A stretch of DNA of 64,000 nt, from NCBI GenBank assembly GCA_947846985.1, contig CANTUZ010000001.1, positions 72,371,521-72,435,520 of the forward strand, in the 5' to 3' direction. Under the pieces are notes generated by a model. That model was not told the origin of the DNA. It did not search any database and was given only the letters and a program-made list of their open reading frames with translations. Origin of the DNA: Fratercula arctica. Taxonomy: Eukaryota; Chordata; Aves; Charadriiformes; Alcidae. The number at the start of each line of letters is the position of its first letter. Positions within the stretch are counted from its first letter, which is position 1. The position numbers were made by a program, and so were the translations under genes. Below, piece after piece: positions 26,650 to 39,259 of this stretch.

Positions 26650-27210
26650 TATAGTCTTGGTTCTTGTTAAGAGGCAACTTCGTGCTGCTGAACACCACCA
26701 TCTGGGCCCAACCATTCAGCCAGTTTTCAACCCACCACACTGTCTGCTCATCCAGCCCAAAATCAACAGCTCGTCTATGAGGATCTTATGGGAAACAGTG
26801 TCAAAGGCCCCACTGAAGTCCAGGTAGATGCAGCTCTCCCCTCATGTACCAGGCCAGTCATGTCATCGCAGAAGTGTATCAAGTTGGTCAAGCATGACTT
26901 CTCTTAGATGAATCCATGCTGACTACTCCTGATGATTTTCCAGTCATTCATGTGCCTGGATGCGGTTTCCAGGACTAGCTGCTCCATCACCTTTCCAGGG
27001 ATCGAGGCAAAGCTGACTGGCCTGTAGTTCCCTAGTTCCTCCTGCTTGCTTGTCTTGGAGACAGGAGTGACATTTGCTTTCCTCCAGCCTTTGGGCATTT
27101 CTCCCAGTTGCCATGATTGACCAACGATTATCCAGAGTGGCTTTGCAGTCACATCTGCCAGCTCGCGCAGTACTTGTGGGTCCTGCTCTTCTGCCAGTGT
27201 CTTACTCTTG
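26650..27210 (-). mobile_element. CR1 LINE reverse-transcriptase fragment
   Basis: The minus strand encodes the N-terminal part of the CR1 reverse transcriptase: LADVTAKPLWIIV, GEMPKGWRKANVTPV, NYRPVSFASIPGKVMEQL and IRSSQHGF lie in one frame over about 27152-26904. After frame damage come segments reading as LDFS-like, GAFDTVSHKILID, LDEQTVWWVENWLNGW and MVVFSS (26870-26660). These are the canonical CR1/LINE RT blocks in order. The element is truncated at both ends and lacks the catalytic YxDD region and the 3' tail. It is a dead fragment of the element's coding region. Confidence 0.92.
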
Positions 27211-28770
27211 TCCCGTCAATCTCTGCTGTTTTACACCCCCAGCCTGCATTGTTTCATAATCAGTTCAAGGGGTGAGTTTTTGCAGACTTCGAGGGTATCT
27301 AAGGGCACTGTACTCACACAGAATTCAGTGGGGTTTGAAGGTGCGCAGACCTTCTTCATGGACAGACCCCTAAAACAACACTCTTGCTTTTGCTTGAGCC
27401 AGAATTTGATTCTAGCACAAAGGTGTGACCATCAAACATACAAATTCAGATTCTGTGCTACTGTAAAATTACATGCTAACTGCTTTATCTTCAACTGATA
27501 AATTAAAAAGGAAGATCTCTAGTGATAGCCAAGCCTGGAGTGCAGTCTTGAGGTAAATTTTGCAATTTTACTAGTTCCTATTTAGGTTACAGGGATCTAC
27601 AAAATGCGTAAAAGCAGACAGAAGAAAAGATAAAATTGCTCAGTGTATAAAAGACAAAAAAGAATGCCACCACTATTTGAGAACCTGAGAATCACAAATT
27701 TTAAACAGTTTTAGAAATTATATAGCATATTTCTGCAGAAGGCCAGAGTCACAACATTGATATATCCAGAGAATTTATAGAATGGAGAAATACCCTGATA
27801 AAAATAGGAACTGAGCACAAGAGGTTCAGAATGGAACTTGGATTTCTAAATTGAACATGTAGTGAAAATTCTAAATAAGTATCTTAAATTCTGTCCATTG
27901 TGCTTTATGAATATCAGTTAGAAAAAGAAAAAGAATGTTTAACATGCTGGGAGAAAAAAAAGGAAGAAAATGGGTTTTGTGCATAATGGGACCATTGCTT
28001 CAACTTTTATCAAACATGAAGTCTCTGTAGGTTTTGCAGAAGCAAGAATGCTCTATAAATGTCTTTGGTTATCATTGCTGAGTTGGTAAAGCCCAAAGAA
28101 TTTACTTGTATATATTCTGATAGAAATTTAGATTTCTTCAAGTCCAAAATTGCTGCAATTTTTCTCAGAAACCTCTTCATGTCCTATCTTTATCCTTCAT
28201 TTTCAAAACCATGTGATTATTGGTCAATATTTGACTCAGTTTATTGGATTTATCATTTTATTGCTATAAAATTTAGTATTTACCTGCAACAATGTGTCAG
28301 TATACATATATTTTGGAATACCTGTATGCATAGTCACAGTGATTTCGCCATGTCGTATTCCACTATAAATAGCAAAAAGTGAATAACCTCTGAAATACCT
28401 GGTGTGATGCAATGATCTCAGTGAAATTGTGTAACTCAAAAGTTAATGGAAATTCTTTCAGTCCAGCTCTTTTCTCCATTTTCTCTTTCGCCTGTTTGGG
28501 AGCGTTGCAATGAAGTTTTGCTGGGTTCTGCTAGGTTGTAATCTGAAAGAACTGTCCTGCACCCGCAGCACATGGAAATAAAAGACTGTGCAGGTCGGAA
28601 AAGACAAGATATTTGCTTTTTGCTCTGTAGCTAAGGCCTCAGCACTTCAGAGCAACAATTACAAAGAAAGTCCTGTTTACTGCCAGCAGAGAAAATTGTC
28701 TATTTTGGACAGATTAGCAGGAAATTTAGCTGCAAGGATCTCGAAAATGTCTACCAAGAACATACATACT

Positions 28771-28810
28771 GTTTGGTTGGGTGGTTTGTTGTTTGGTTGG
28801 GTGGTTTGTT
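28771..28810. repeat. Perfect 20-bp tandem duplication
   Basis: Two identical copies of gtttggttgggtggtttgtt, at 28771-28790 and 28791-28810. No mismatch, so probably recent. Confidence 0.95.
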
Positions 28811-31800
28811 TTCTTTTGGTCACAGTTTGGGCAGATTTTCAGCATAATACAGGCATGTTTTCTAACAAAAAGCTAGCCTTCTTGCAACTTTTGTGTTCTT
28901 AAGCCAAGTCATAAAAACTTCTCTCAAGACTTTGCAAGAACTTTTTTTATAGCTTTAAATAAGGTGATGTTGCTATTATAACTTCATACTCGGAAATGGC
29001 TGTACTTTTTTGACTGAAATATAAACAATAATTATGAAGTCAATCTAAGTCATTTACTTGACATTGATACTGCTTCTGGTATATGTACGGAAAACAGATT
29101 TCTGTAACGGGACAAGTCAGATCCCATAATGTCTAGTGACATTAAGGACCTCACCTGCAATATACTAAAACGATTTTCATATAGAAACTCATAATCACAT
29201 AATAGAACTATATTTCCTTATACATGTATCTAAACTGGATCTTGTTTAGCTTTCAGATTTGGGGCTTTTAGCATTGTAAGTCTGGGTGTATAATTTAGAC
29301 CAACCTTATGCTGAGTTGTCCGTGTCGTTCCTAATGTTCATTATAAGCCTTCCTCGTCCATTAATTTGTGGAGTACAAGTCACTTGGGTGCATATGTGAA
29401 AATATTTCTGGCAGGAGTGGGCGCTTGCTTGTGATTAATAGATTTAATATTTGGGTCCCTGATAGGGATGGAGATGATGCTTCAGTTTATTAATATACTT
29501 CTAACATAGATGTTGTCTGTGGCAGCAGGTGTTACACTTTGATCATTTACTTCCATTTGCTTGCTATTCATCTTGATCAGTTTAGGCCATTTGCCATTTG
29601 ATTACATTATCGTTTGATCTACTTCAGAATTCTCACCTACACAAATGTATTTTCATGTCACATCAGCTTTGTGCCCTTATTTATAATTTCCTTAGTCTTC
29701 TCTGTAAAAATATGACTGAACTATATCAAATATCAAGTTTTACTCGACTGGCTTGAATGCCTTTTTTTATGTCAGTCTTTGTTATGAGAAATAATTGATT
29801 TTTTCAAGGTGTGGTGTAAATGGGCCCTTTTTCTGCTACATTTCCTGACCTATTGCAATGCCTGTCAAATTGAAATGAGAGGTATGAGGGGCTATGGCAT
29901 TCATCCCAGACTTAAGCGTTCATCACCTGTCTCTGGGAACGTAATCCATATGCTTGACTGCCTCCCAGCCCACCCAAACAGGAAAGTTCTGAGATTCATT
30001 CCCATTTCAGTATTTATAATGGGCACTATTCTGAGTTCTGGGGTATCTAAATTAACAAAGAGTACATTTGATGGAAGAGGGCATGCTTTCACGGACCGAC
30101 TTTTCACGCACCCTAAATACCTCTGTGAAACTGGAAGTCAGGGACAGAAAGTGCTTTCTTAGACAGGGTTGGAGAGCTGAGATTGAAGGACATAGCTATA
30201 GCATGTTGTTTTTCTTTTTTATCCAGTAATTGTGTAACATGAAGCATGTAAACTCTTACTCATCTCCCACTCTTCAGCTAACTTTGCAAGTAGCAGTAGA
30301 TTGCAGTCAAAGCGACTTTCTTGTTTCCTGGCTCTGTGAAGCTTATTTTTCTGGTGACACAATGACACATCTTCAACAGAAGGGGTGAAATGTGCTGCAG
30401 TCCAGAACATTCTTCTCCCTCAGCCTGTATCCAATAATATTGTGTTCTGGGATGTGGGAGCTCAGGGTTCAAACCCCTTTGGCTCTCATCTGTCACTTCA
30501 GCTATCACCTCAGGCAGTCTCCTGAGGTGACTCACCTGTCACCTCAGCAAATTTGGTCAGAGCTCTCCTGTTGTATTTTACTGAACTTAAGCTTCTCACA
30601 ACTGTTAAAACTCTTCTGGGTACGTTTGGGTACATAAATACTTTGAGGAACGTCCACGTGTCTTTGCTGACCCTCATCTAGATAGAGATTCCCATACTAT
30701 GGAAATAGCCATCATCAGTGGTACATTTAGTCTTCGTTCTTTAAGACACAATCATGATCAGTTTTCTTTAACTTTAGATGCATTCACCAGTATACAGCTG
30801 GCAACTGTCCAGAGTTTGTCCCCTGGGAGCCTTTTTTTTTTAATTTGTAGAACTTCAATTTTTTTTCTTACTTGCAGAGTAAATAGTGTTGGCTTGTTAT
30901 CAAAGAACATAAAATCAGGTAAAACAGTTCCCATATCTGCTGTTGTGATTGCTCAGTCCCATTCATCTCTGAAGCACTCCTAAATCTGTGTATTGTAATA
31001 AGAACAAGATGAAAAGAACCTCAAATGAAGGTTCAGATGAGAAAAATCTTTGGTTTAATATTTGATCACTTGTTTCTCCCAGACTGGTAATGCCACTTCT
31101 ATTATGAAGGTCACTAAATTCAAATGAGCAAAGTTGCAACAGGTGGCCATTTTACAGCTCTGATGAGTGTTCTTCTTTATGGGTTTAGAGAAAGAGATAA
31201 ACTGCATCGAGATTGCTCCTCAAGCTTTGTTCACTCTAATGACAGCTGACCTATGTGTATGTATTTATTAACTGGGACTGATGGTTGCTTTCTTAAAAAT
31301 GCATAATTAAAAATTCAGTTGTTCAATAGCTGCTTTCAAGAATTCTCGCATTCTTTAGTTCATTTTTCACAGAATTATTTCCTCCAGAACAATTTCATCC
31401 ATCTTTCTCATGGCTTTCATTCCACATATTAAGAATGAGAAGAATCTACTTAGAACAGTTTGTACTTTGGGTCCTTTGTTTCCATTCTTGCTGATATGCT
31501 AGGAAATTAAACAGTAAGGATTCACACAGGGTTACATTAGCAAAAAGCATGTCCACTTCTTTCATGTTGTTCACAATGGACTAGTTTTTGGTACTGAAAT
31601 TGCTATAATAACTTTTCCCTTTCACAGGCAATTGAAATGTATATTATGAATTGTTTCATGAAACACTTTTAAAGCAAAACCTCACAGCTGGGCATTATGA
31701 AATATGTTTTAGAGAATAACAGTGAAATAGAAAATTGCCATAGAATAGAGATTTTTTTTTTCCTGTATTGGCATAAGTTTTCAAATTGGAGCTGAGCTTT

Positions 31801-32651
31801 TCTCTCCTGCTACAATGGCACCAAGTCTGGAGGCGCTCAAGTGAAGAAAACAACACAACTGTGTATTGGTATCAGGTAAAAACAGAAACCAGTGTTAGCC
31901 CTTGGACTTCCACATGTGGTCTCGCTGGACTTCCAGTTGTCTGCTACTTACAGTTCAGCAGTGGCATCGACCATGAAAGATTTGTCGCATTCCACTGGTG
32001 AAAGGAGCTTTAATAATCTGGGAAAGTTTAAAGTAATTAAGAAAAGTTCAGAAAACTTCTGCTGGAAATCTTACAAGGTTTATATTCTTTGCAGTGGAAA
32101 ATATTCAAAGCTGGAGAACTTCTAGCAGGATTCAGAAAGAAATACTGTAAGATCCTGAGCGAAACATTTATTTTCATCTTCCTTTTACTAAAACAGGGAA
32201 AAGGAAAAACAAAATTGAAATAAGAATAAAACCTCTACCAGTTAAGAACAGTATTCAGAAATGAAAGAAATGCAGACTAAATAAGCAAAAATACACTGAG
32301 TTAGGGAAATGTGCCTGAGTCAATATTGTTGTTTCTCTTCTGTCCTTAAATAATACAAGTTTAAAAATAGTGGCAAAAAGACTGCTCTAGAGTTAATTAC
32401 TGGTGACATTCACTGCTGGGCAAAGGATCAGGCTGAGTCCATGTACCAAATAAAGCAATGTAGAAGCATTATATTGACCCAATGACTTTCCCCTGTAGCA
32501 TATCCCTGCATAAAGGCATCCAAACAAAACAAGCAGCACCTCCACAGCCTCTTCTGCCTCAGAGAAACCAGTGCTTTCCCTGCGTCTCCCTGCATTAAAT
32601 TTCCAGCTGCATAGTACTGATGGCCGTGTGTGCCCTGAGCCCGTGGCCAAA

Positions 32652-32667
32652 GGGTGGGTGGGTGGGT
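32652..32667 (+). promoter_or_regulatory. G-quadruplex-forming run
   Basis: The run GGGTGGGTGGGTGGGT has four G-triplets with single-T loops, the pattern of a very stable parallel quadruplex. More G runs follow (32677-32712). It lies on the coding strand of GABRG3, so it would also form in the pre-mRNA. Confidence 0.8.
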
Positions 32668-32722
32668 GTCCAAGCTGGGCAGGGGGATGTAGGGGTGGGA
32701 GAAGGGGGACTGATGTCAAGTG

Positions 32723-32736
32723 GTTACCACAGCAAC
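32723..32736. promoter_or_regulatory. RFX X-box-like motif 1
   Basis: GTTACCACAGCAAC fits the RFX-family X-box layout (GTNRCC, short spacer, RGYAAC). It is 52 bp upstream of a better match and 55 bp after the G-quadruplex run. The call is by motif only. Confidence 0.5.
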
Positions 32737-32774
32737 GGGGAGGGGACCAGCAGTGGGGGAGCAGAGGTGGGAGT

Positions 32775-32788
32775 GTAACCATGGCAAC
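32775..32788. promoter_or_regulatory. RFX X-box motif 2 (near-palindromic)
   Basis: GTAACCATGGCAAC is a full X-box, the dimer site of RFX transcription factors, with both half-sites intact. It sits in the same GC-rich patch as motif 1. Confidence 0.6.
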
Positions 32789-34186
32789 AGATGGAGCGCC
32801 TTCCTCACTTAGGTTGGAAATGCAGCTCTCCTTGCTTCTAATTACCTGCCCGCTGTTGGGGGATTTAAGCACAACGTACCAGAAATGCCTGTGCTATCAC
32901 CTACATATATTACCTATTTCATGTCTACTTAGAAACTGAAACTGCCCTGGAGAAGTATTTTTCCCACACAAGCCACATCCGTTTTAATCTCTTTTGACTG
33001 ATGACAGTATAACCAGTTCACAAGTAGTAGCACAATTACTTTTTATTCTTTCTAATATAGTATAAAGATTGTACTCCATTATCAGTTATTAATCCTGCAC
33101 TGTTAGAACAGATGCTGAGTTAGGGAGTGAGGTTAAACTGTGTTAGGGAGTGAGTTTATCTTACACAACACTACATGACTATATTTCATTTTCCCTAATT
33201 AACTTTGCAAGATGGATCTTACAACTTTTTGTTTAGGTTCTTTCTTTTCCTTTTTTTTTTTTTTCCCTAATGACATAAGGTGTTGAAAATTTCTGATAGG
33301 CTCCTTTTGAATTTTCTCAACTGGTGAGTGATGAAGTTTGTGAGTATAAGAGGAATGTGCTCATATAAAACTGATAGGAACAGCCTAGACTCCTGAAATT
33401 GCTATCATTGAATGGCCTAGTGAATGGCAATCAGCCATCTGCTATTTCATCTGGTGTCACTTTTCCCCCAGACTAGGAACAATGAAGAATTACCAATGTC
33501 AATAGGTGATTTAATATGAGTCTCATATCAAAAACGAATGGACTGACCTCTAGGGGGAGATGGAATTTGATCAAGTTTGGCTTGAGAAGTAGGGTAAAGG
33601 GATGCAGAGCTATTTTGATTGTCAATCCACCAAACACAAGAAGGGTTGAGGAGGCCTGGATGAGTGGAGCCCAGGGATTACCTTAGAGCCACCCACAAAA
33701 CCAGATCAAAATTAAAAATAAAAAAAAAATGCCCAAGAGGTGAAGAAACTGAGGCAAGGATAAGCCTCCAGATACTTACCTTTTTGAAATGTCTCTGTGC
33801 TTGTGTTATGAAGCCTAGATGAAGCCTGAAGACATTTGCCTGCTGTGTTTTCCTCTGAAGAGGTAAGCTGTGAGCCAGAGCGTCCTCAGCTTGGAAATGT
33901 GGGAAGGCTAGGCTCAGCCTGCTGAAGGCAGCCAGCACAGTCTTAGGGGCCAGATATTTTGAATATGGAGTTTCATCCTCCCCTCCAAGCATGTTGCCAG
34001 CAATGCAGAAGCAGGGAGGGGTCTGGTTTTGCCTGAGCCAGCAGTGCAGAGGGGTGCAGGGCTGCCCTGGCTCCTCTGGGGACCAAGAGCAAGAAGGACT
34101 TGAGCACAGCTGAGACTCTCATTACGGAGTGTCTCTCCGTGCCTATGTGGCAAAACAGTCTTGTTCTCATTTTTAGATTGGTTAAA

Positions 34187-34213
34187 CATTTGCATTTCCC
34201 TCAAATGCAAATG
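34187..34213. promoter_or_regulatory. Palindrome with two POU octamers
   Basis: The perfect 11-bp arms CATTTGCATTT and AAATGCAAATG are separated by CCCTC. Each arm holds the octamer ATTTGCAT/ATGCAAAT bound by POU (Oct) factors. Confidence 0.65.
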
Positions 34214-34304
34214 AGGGATTTTACAAATGAGCTTTTTCTAGTACGTTGTGCACAGCTGGCTTTTTCGTGCATCATTTTGTTTAATGACAGTAACACCTAT
34301 TCAC

Positions 34305-34342
34305 ATCCTGTGGATATAGGATATATCCTATGGATACAGGAT
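34305..34342. repeat. 38-bp interrupted palindrome
   Basis: The outer arms ATCCTGT/ACAGGAT and the perfect 16-bp inner palindrome ATAGGATATATCCTAT are separated on each side by an unpaired GGAT. Confidence 0.8.
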
Positions 34343-35804
34343 ATAACTCCCTCGCTCACTGCTGCTTCATTTATTTACTTGATTTCTGTCATCCAGCACT
34401 TCAAACTTTCCTTTTGGATCCTACTTGTGTTGTAATGAATTTAGTCTTTGTGACCTGGGTATCTCTATTCTGCTAAATCACAGATGTCCAGGGATCAATA
34501 CTTGTCCCCAAGACTGAGTGTCACCAACTGGTGTATGTCTACATTTCTTAATTTTAGCTGCCTGTGTGGCAGATTTACCTTGGAAGGAAGAGGGTAAGGA
34601 AGTCAGCTGCCAATGAAGCAAGGTGGGTGACTGGGCGTGCAGTGCTTGAGCTATGTTTGTAGTCTCCCTTTATTCACCTGTGGGGAGTTAGTGCTTCTTT
34701 TGAAGAAAAGCACAAGAAATGCCCAATCGTACATATTTATTTATTTTGACCCTTGAAAATGTTCACTGATGGGTGGCAGGGTGGTTTCAAATGGGACAGG
34801 GCTTGAAAGAATGGTGTTTAAATCCCTGGTGAGCTGTAGCTTTCCTGCACAACCCCGGAGAAGACGACGATGCCCTCACTGTTTCAGCTTCTGAGAAAGA
34901 AAAAGAAAGTTATTACTCTTTTATTTTCCTAACCAGAGTTCAATAAGGATAAGGGAGCAACTTTCTGGGACACTTGGATACTGTAGTAGAGTGGTATGTG
35001 GATTCTTAAGATACAACATAACCTCAGGAGATACCCTAAAAACGACACGGAAAGGGAACAGTTGGAACAGGACTTTACCCATCTGATTTTGTCACCTGCT
35101 TCCTTACAGTGTGCTCCTTACCATCTTTCTTCTCATGTTTCTGCATGAGACCTGATCCTTCAGCCTGCGGTGGGTGTCTGTTTTTTCACCACCGCCCTGT
35201 TTCCCATTCCTTTGCAGCTGTTCTTGTGCTGAGTGACAGTACACATAAAAACATCATGGTAACCTCTGTTTTTCTAGCTTGCCGATGGCATAAAAGATGT
35301 TTCAAATGCTCTTACACTTCTTTGGCCAAAAGGCCCTCTCTCCATCATTAAAACAAACTCTTTAATACAAAGATTATGTGCATAAAGTCTTATTGTGTGC
35401 CGCCTCCGAGAGTGCATTTATTTTTGTGAACAGGGAAGTTTAGCTTCTGTTTTGAATAAGTTAATGCCTCAAGAACTATGCTTATGAAGTTGATACATCT
35501 TTTCTTTTAAAATGTGAATACTGCTGAATATCTTTATAATTTGCTTTATATTTCTTTCAGATATCAAGTATTCTTAGGAGACCTTAATAGTGTACTTTAT
35601 TATATTAAGTAGTACAGCAATTAACACATGTTCATGGACTTTTAATTTTCTCTTTCCTTGTTTCTTCTGTTCAGTGATTATTCATTTTTATTTCTTTACT
35701 ATTTCCCCAGGAGTTAAGCTTGTCCTTGTGTGTTTGTCTTACTGAATTCACAAGTTTACAATCTTGGTTTCTTACCACATTGAATTATGCATTTGGAATC
35801 TCAG

Positions 35805-35829
35805 TCTCTCTCTCTCTCTCTCTCTCTCT
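35805..35829. repeat. (TC)n microsatellite
   Basis: About 12 TC units, followed by a C run at about 35833-35841. Confidence 0.95.
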
Positions 35830-38800
35830 TTCACCCCCCCCTCGGCTCTCAAGTAAAACCCAACCTGACTGCTGTCTTAGTAAAGCCTTAAATTACAGGT
35901 CAGAGTGGGCACTGTACTTTCTCTGTCAATCCCAATGACATTGTTTCTTCCAGTAGCAATCTCCTTAGGCGTGACTCTTCTGATTAGCATTTTGACTTAC
36001 ATTGCCCAAAAGTCTTCCCACTGCAATGTATCACCCTCCTCTGCTTCCCCTCTGACTTCCTTGCATGCTTTGGACATCCCTTTTTCTAAGGTGGCTCACT
36101 TTAAGAGCATATATTTATGGCACGTCAAAGACAGCTTCTCATCAGGCCCTGTCTGCAACAGGACATGAACCCTCGCCCTCTTGACACACCAAGAGAAGAG
36201 GCTGTGGAAGAGCGGTTGTGGTGCGATCATAGCAATCGGGATGTCTTTGGGAATGCTTTAAGAGAAATAGAAGCCAACAGAAGAGTCCCAAAAGAAATGG
36301 GAAGCAGCGATATTCAGGAAGAATGAAGAGTCTTCCACCAAAAGGCATGGGAAGAGAACAGACCTACAGCTGGGTTTCTAAAATGAGCTGCATTCTTTCT
36401 AATTTCATGCTGTGTTTCTGATTGTGGAATGGTTGATTGAACCGGAAGAGATAATCCATCAGTGCAGAGCGAGGAGGAGGCACAAAGGGATCTCTGGAGA
36501 TGGGCCAAGAAAAACATCTCCATCCCTTCCTTTCACTGAATGTAAGAAGTTATTTGGAATACAGCAGGACTGGAGCTAGCCTCCAAGGAGCCAGAATAGG
36601 TTCAGAGGGACAGATAAGGGTTTTCTCAGGGAAAGGAATGCTACATGATAATTGCATGCATTATTTTTAGTGTGAGGTTAACTGTCTTTAAGTCTTTATA
36701 ATAGCCAGAAATCGGTGAAATAATCTCCTAAAGCAGCCAGAGGGCAACGCTATAGTGAAGAAGGCAAGCTTCCATTTCCATCCTCCTACTCCGAGACTCC
36801 TGCTGAGGCAGTGATGAGAAGAGCTTTTTTTTTTTTTTGACTCAAAGTGTTCAGCTATGAAGACAATTGTGACTGCTTCATGAAATATTTTGCCAGTGTT
36901 ATTTAACCTGAATAGCCATTATCCTGTGGTGACAATCTCAATGTTGACTTTGGTTCTTTCAGTGTATTTTCTCCATGTAACCATCATGCTTGTAACTTTA
37001 TGAAAGTATCAAAGCAAATTCTCACAAAACAGCAAGTTTCCAAAGTATTTATAGACATAAAAGAGTTTGGAAAGTTTTCAAAGGTATATATTTTACTACC
37101 ACTGTAAACCTACTCATTCCATGTTTTAGTTTGTATATTTATTTTGGGGGCCTTTTGAAGGTACAGCCTCAATGCTGCTGGAAAAAATAAACTCAGATTA
37201 AGAAAAGAAAAAAAGGTCAAAAGTGGGGAGGTGTTTCCTGAGCTCTTCCACCTCTCAGAGACTATGAGGAATAAAAGTAGGAGCTGGAGGGGGAGGCAGG
37301 AGCACGGACAGTGGAAACAAAGGAGGCTGGTGGCGAATGGGAAGGTGAGCCGTGATATGCCATCCCTTAGGCCCCCAAAACCTGGTGTTGTACATAGTGT
37401 GAATGCCCCTCCATTTGGCTCCTGAGCAGCCTCTGAAATGAAGGTCCACCCTGTCAGAGATACTTCAGGGAAAGTGACAGGCAGCCCTGATGGTGCTACT
37501 CTGCTCACCCCAAGCCGTGCTGAAAGCAAGGAGAACTTTTCAGAACATGCATATGAGAATTATTGTCCACACAGAAGGCTTATGTTGGTCTTGATGATGC
37601 CTCAAGGGTTTTGAAGATACACTGTATATGAAATATGCTGTTTATTTTACCAGGTTTTCTCCGGAAGACTTCATTTATTTCTTTCTGCATTATTTCCACG
37701 AAACAAGAGTGTGTAGGATTCAAAATGGCTTTGCTGGAAAATGGTAGACCATTCCACTATTCTCAGTTCCTTCCCACAGGATATCTGAGAGATTTTTACC
37801 AATTTCTGAAACTAGAATGCAAGTTGCACACAGATTGCAAAAACAAGCAGTATCTGTCAAGGAGTAATGCTAAGGTAACATTTTAAGCCTTCCAGGGCTC
37901 TCCTGGAGTCACCATAGTTCCTGGCTTTTTATAATCTATACAGCCTGCGATCTGGGGAACAGACAGGACACATCATGCAGCAATTGCTGTGGGAGTATTT
38001 ATTTCCATCAAGATCAAAACTAGCCATGGGCACGGCTTGTACCTCTTGAAATGATCAAAAGCCTGTTGAGAAGATGTTCCACCTAAACACAGGGCAGTCC
38101 TCTCCTCCTTTTAGCCCTCTTATCCAGATATGATGACTCAGGGAAGAGCTCTCGAGAATTACTCTTCATGTTTTGATATCAGGTGTGTGACTGTTCCGGT
38201 TCAGGAAGAGGGAGCCACTCATCCCCTATTTCAGGGAGCATTTCTTCTTTCACTCATTTGTCACACAACTAAAGGGGTGGCTGAATCAGTCAGGATGGCC
38301 CTTTGCAGGGTAGTCTTTGGCAAGTCAGCTGTTGATTAAGCTTCCCTTCCAGTGGTCAGCTGGGCAGGAAAAAATATTCTTTTATTGAAAATGAACTTCA
38401 AACTCTGAAAAGATGACCCTCACCTAATGTTATTCAAGTGCACCAAATTGCAAACTAAATAAACAGACATCACAGGTGTTGCTTTAATGTTTGGGACATT
38501 TCCTTTAAAACACAGTATGTCAAAGCCTTCTCTTTGTACTTTTAATCTGAGCATAGCAGGGGCATAGAGAAAGAACATTGCTCTGTGTGTTCACTTGTGG
38601 TCTATGGCTGAGAGCAGAAAGGAGGCTCCCGCTCTTCAGAGGGTTTGCTCCCGTTTCTCTGCTGTTTCCCTGAACAGCCCTGTCCCGTGTCCCAGTCTTA
38701 AACTGATGTGCTTAACGTTTCTGTGACTCTGTTTGCATGTAAAGGGTTCTACCATTATTAATTTATTTAATCATACTTCATACTGAATGGTTTGGACTAA

Positions 38801-39259
38801 AACATAAAAGGGAAGTTTAATACTTATTTCCAGAACAGTTTAAGAATTAGAAATAGGATCGCACACTTCGGTCAAGTCAAGCCTTTTGGTAACTGAAGGA
38901 GATTTTAAGCCTTGCACAGTTTATTAGACTAGTTTCAAGCTTACAGGAGCAGTGTTTGTGGTGTGTTGGCATGATATACAAGGGGTGCGGAGGCCACAGA
39001 ATGATCATAATCTAACCCAAACTCTAATTATTTAAGTATTTTCAGTGGATCGAGTACCACCCTCATACAAACTTAATCAAAGATGGTCACGCTCCATCAA
39101 CAATCAAGATATAGGCTCTACAATGAAAAAAAAAAAAAACACACCAAGACAAAACAAAACCAAACATTTGGGAAGAGTTAGAGAAATGATTATGAATTGA
39201 TCAGAGAAGATAGCAATAGTTGCCCAAAGGCAACTACAGTATAGGAAAATGGAGTCGAG

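Larger units (their letters stand above)
27211..39259. other. Mostly unique intron sequence with candidate regulatory motifs
   Basis: No gene recognised in 12 kb. It contains a perfect 20-bp tandem duplication (28771-28810), a GC-rich motif-dense patch (32600-32800), two palindromes (34187-34213, 34305-34342), a (TC)n run (35805-35829) and T or A runs near 33250, 36825 and 39126. The 159-codon minus frame at 32393-32872 overlaps the GC-rich patch and is treated as compositional. Confidence 0.5.

Noticed and set aside
26650..27210. CR1 reverse-transcriptase frame as a host gene
   Set aside because: The blocks are those of CR1 in order, with frame damage and both ends missing. It is a dead mobile-element fragment.
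32393..32872. 159-codon minus-strand open frame, the longest in the window
   Set aside because: It overlaps the GC-rich patch, where stop codons are scarce. Both strands are open there, no domain is visible, and there is no splice or promoter context.
35805..35841. (TC)n followed by a C run as a regulatory polypyrimidine tract
   Set aside because: There is no acceptor AG with an exon after it. An ordinary microsatellite is sufficient.
36117..36326. Charged, exon-like + frame of about 70 codons
   Set aside because: No recognised family and no clear splice sites. The opposite strand is also open.
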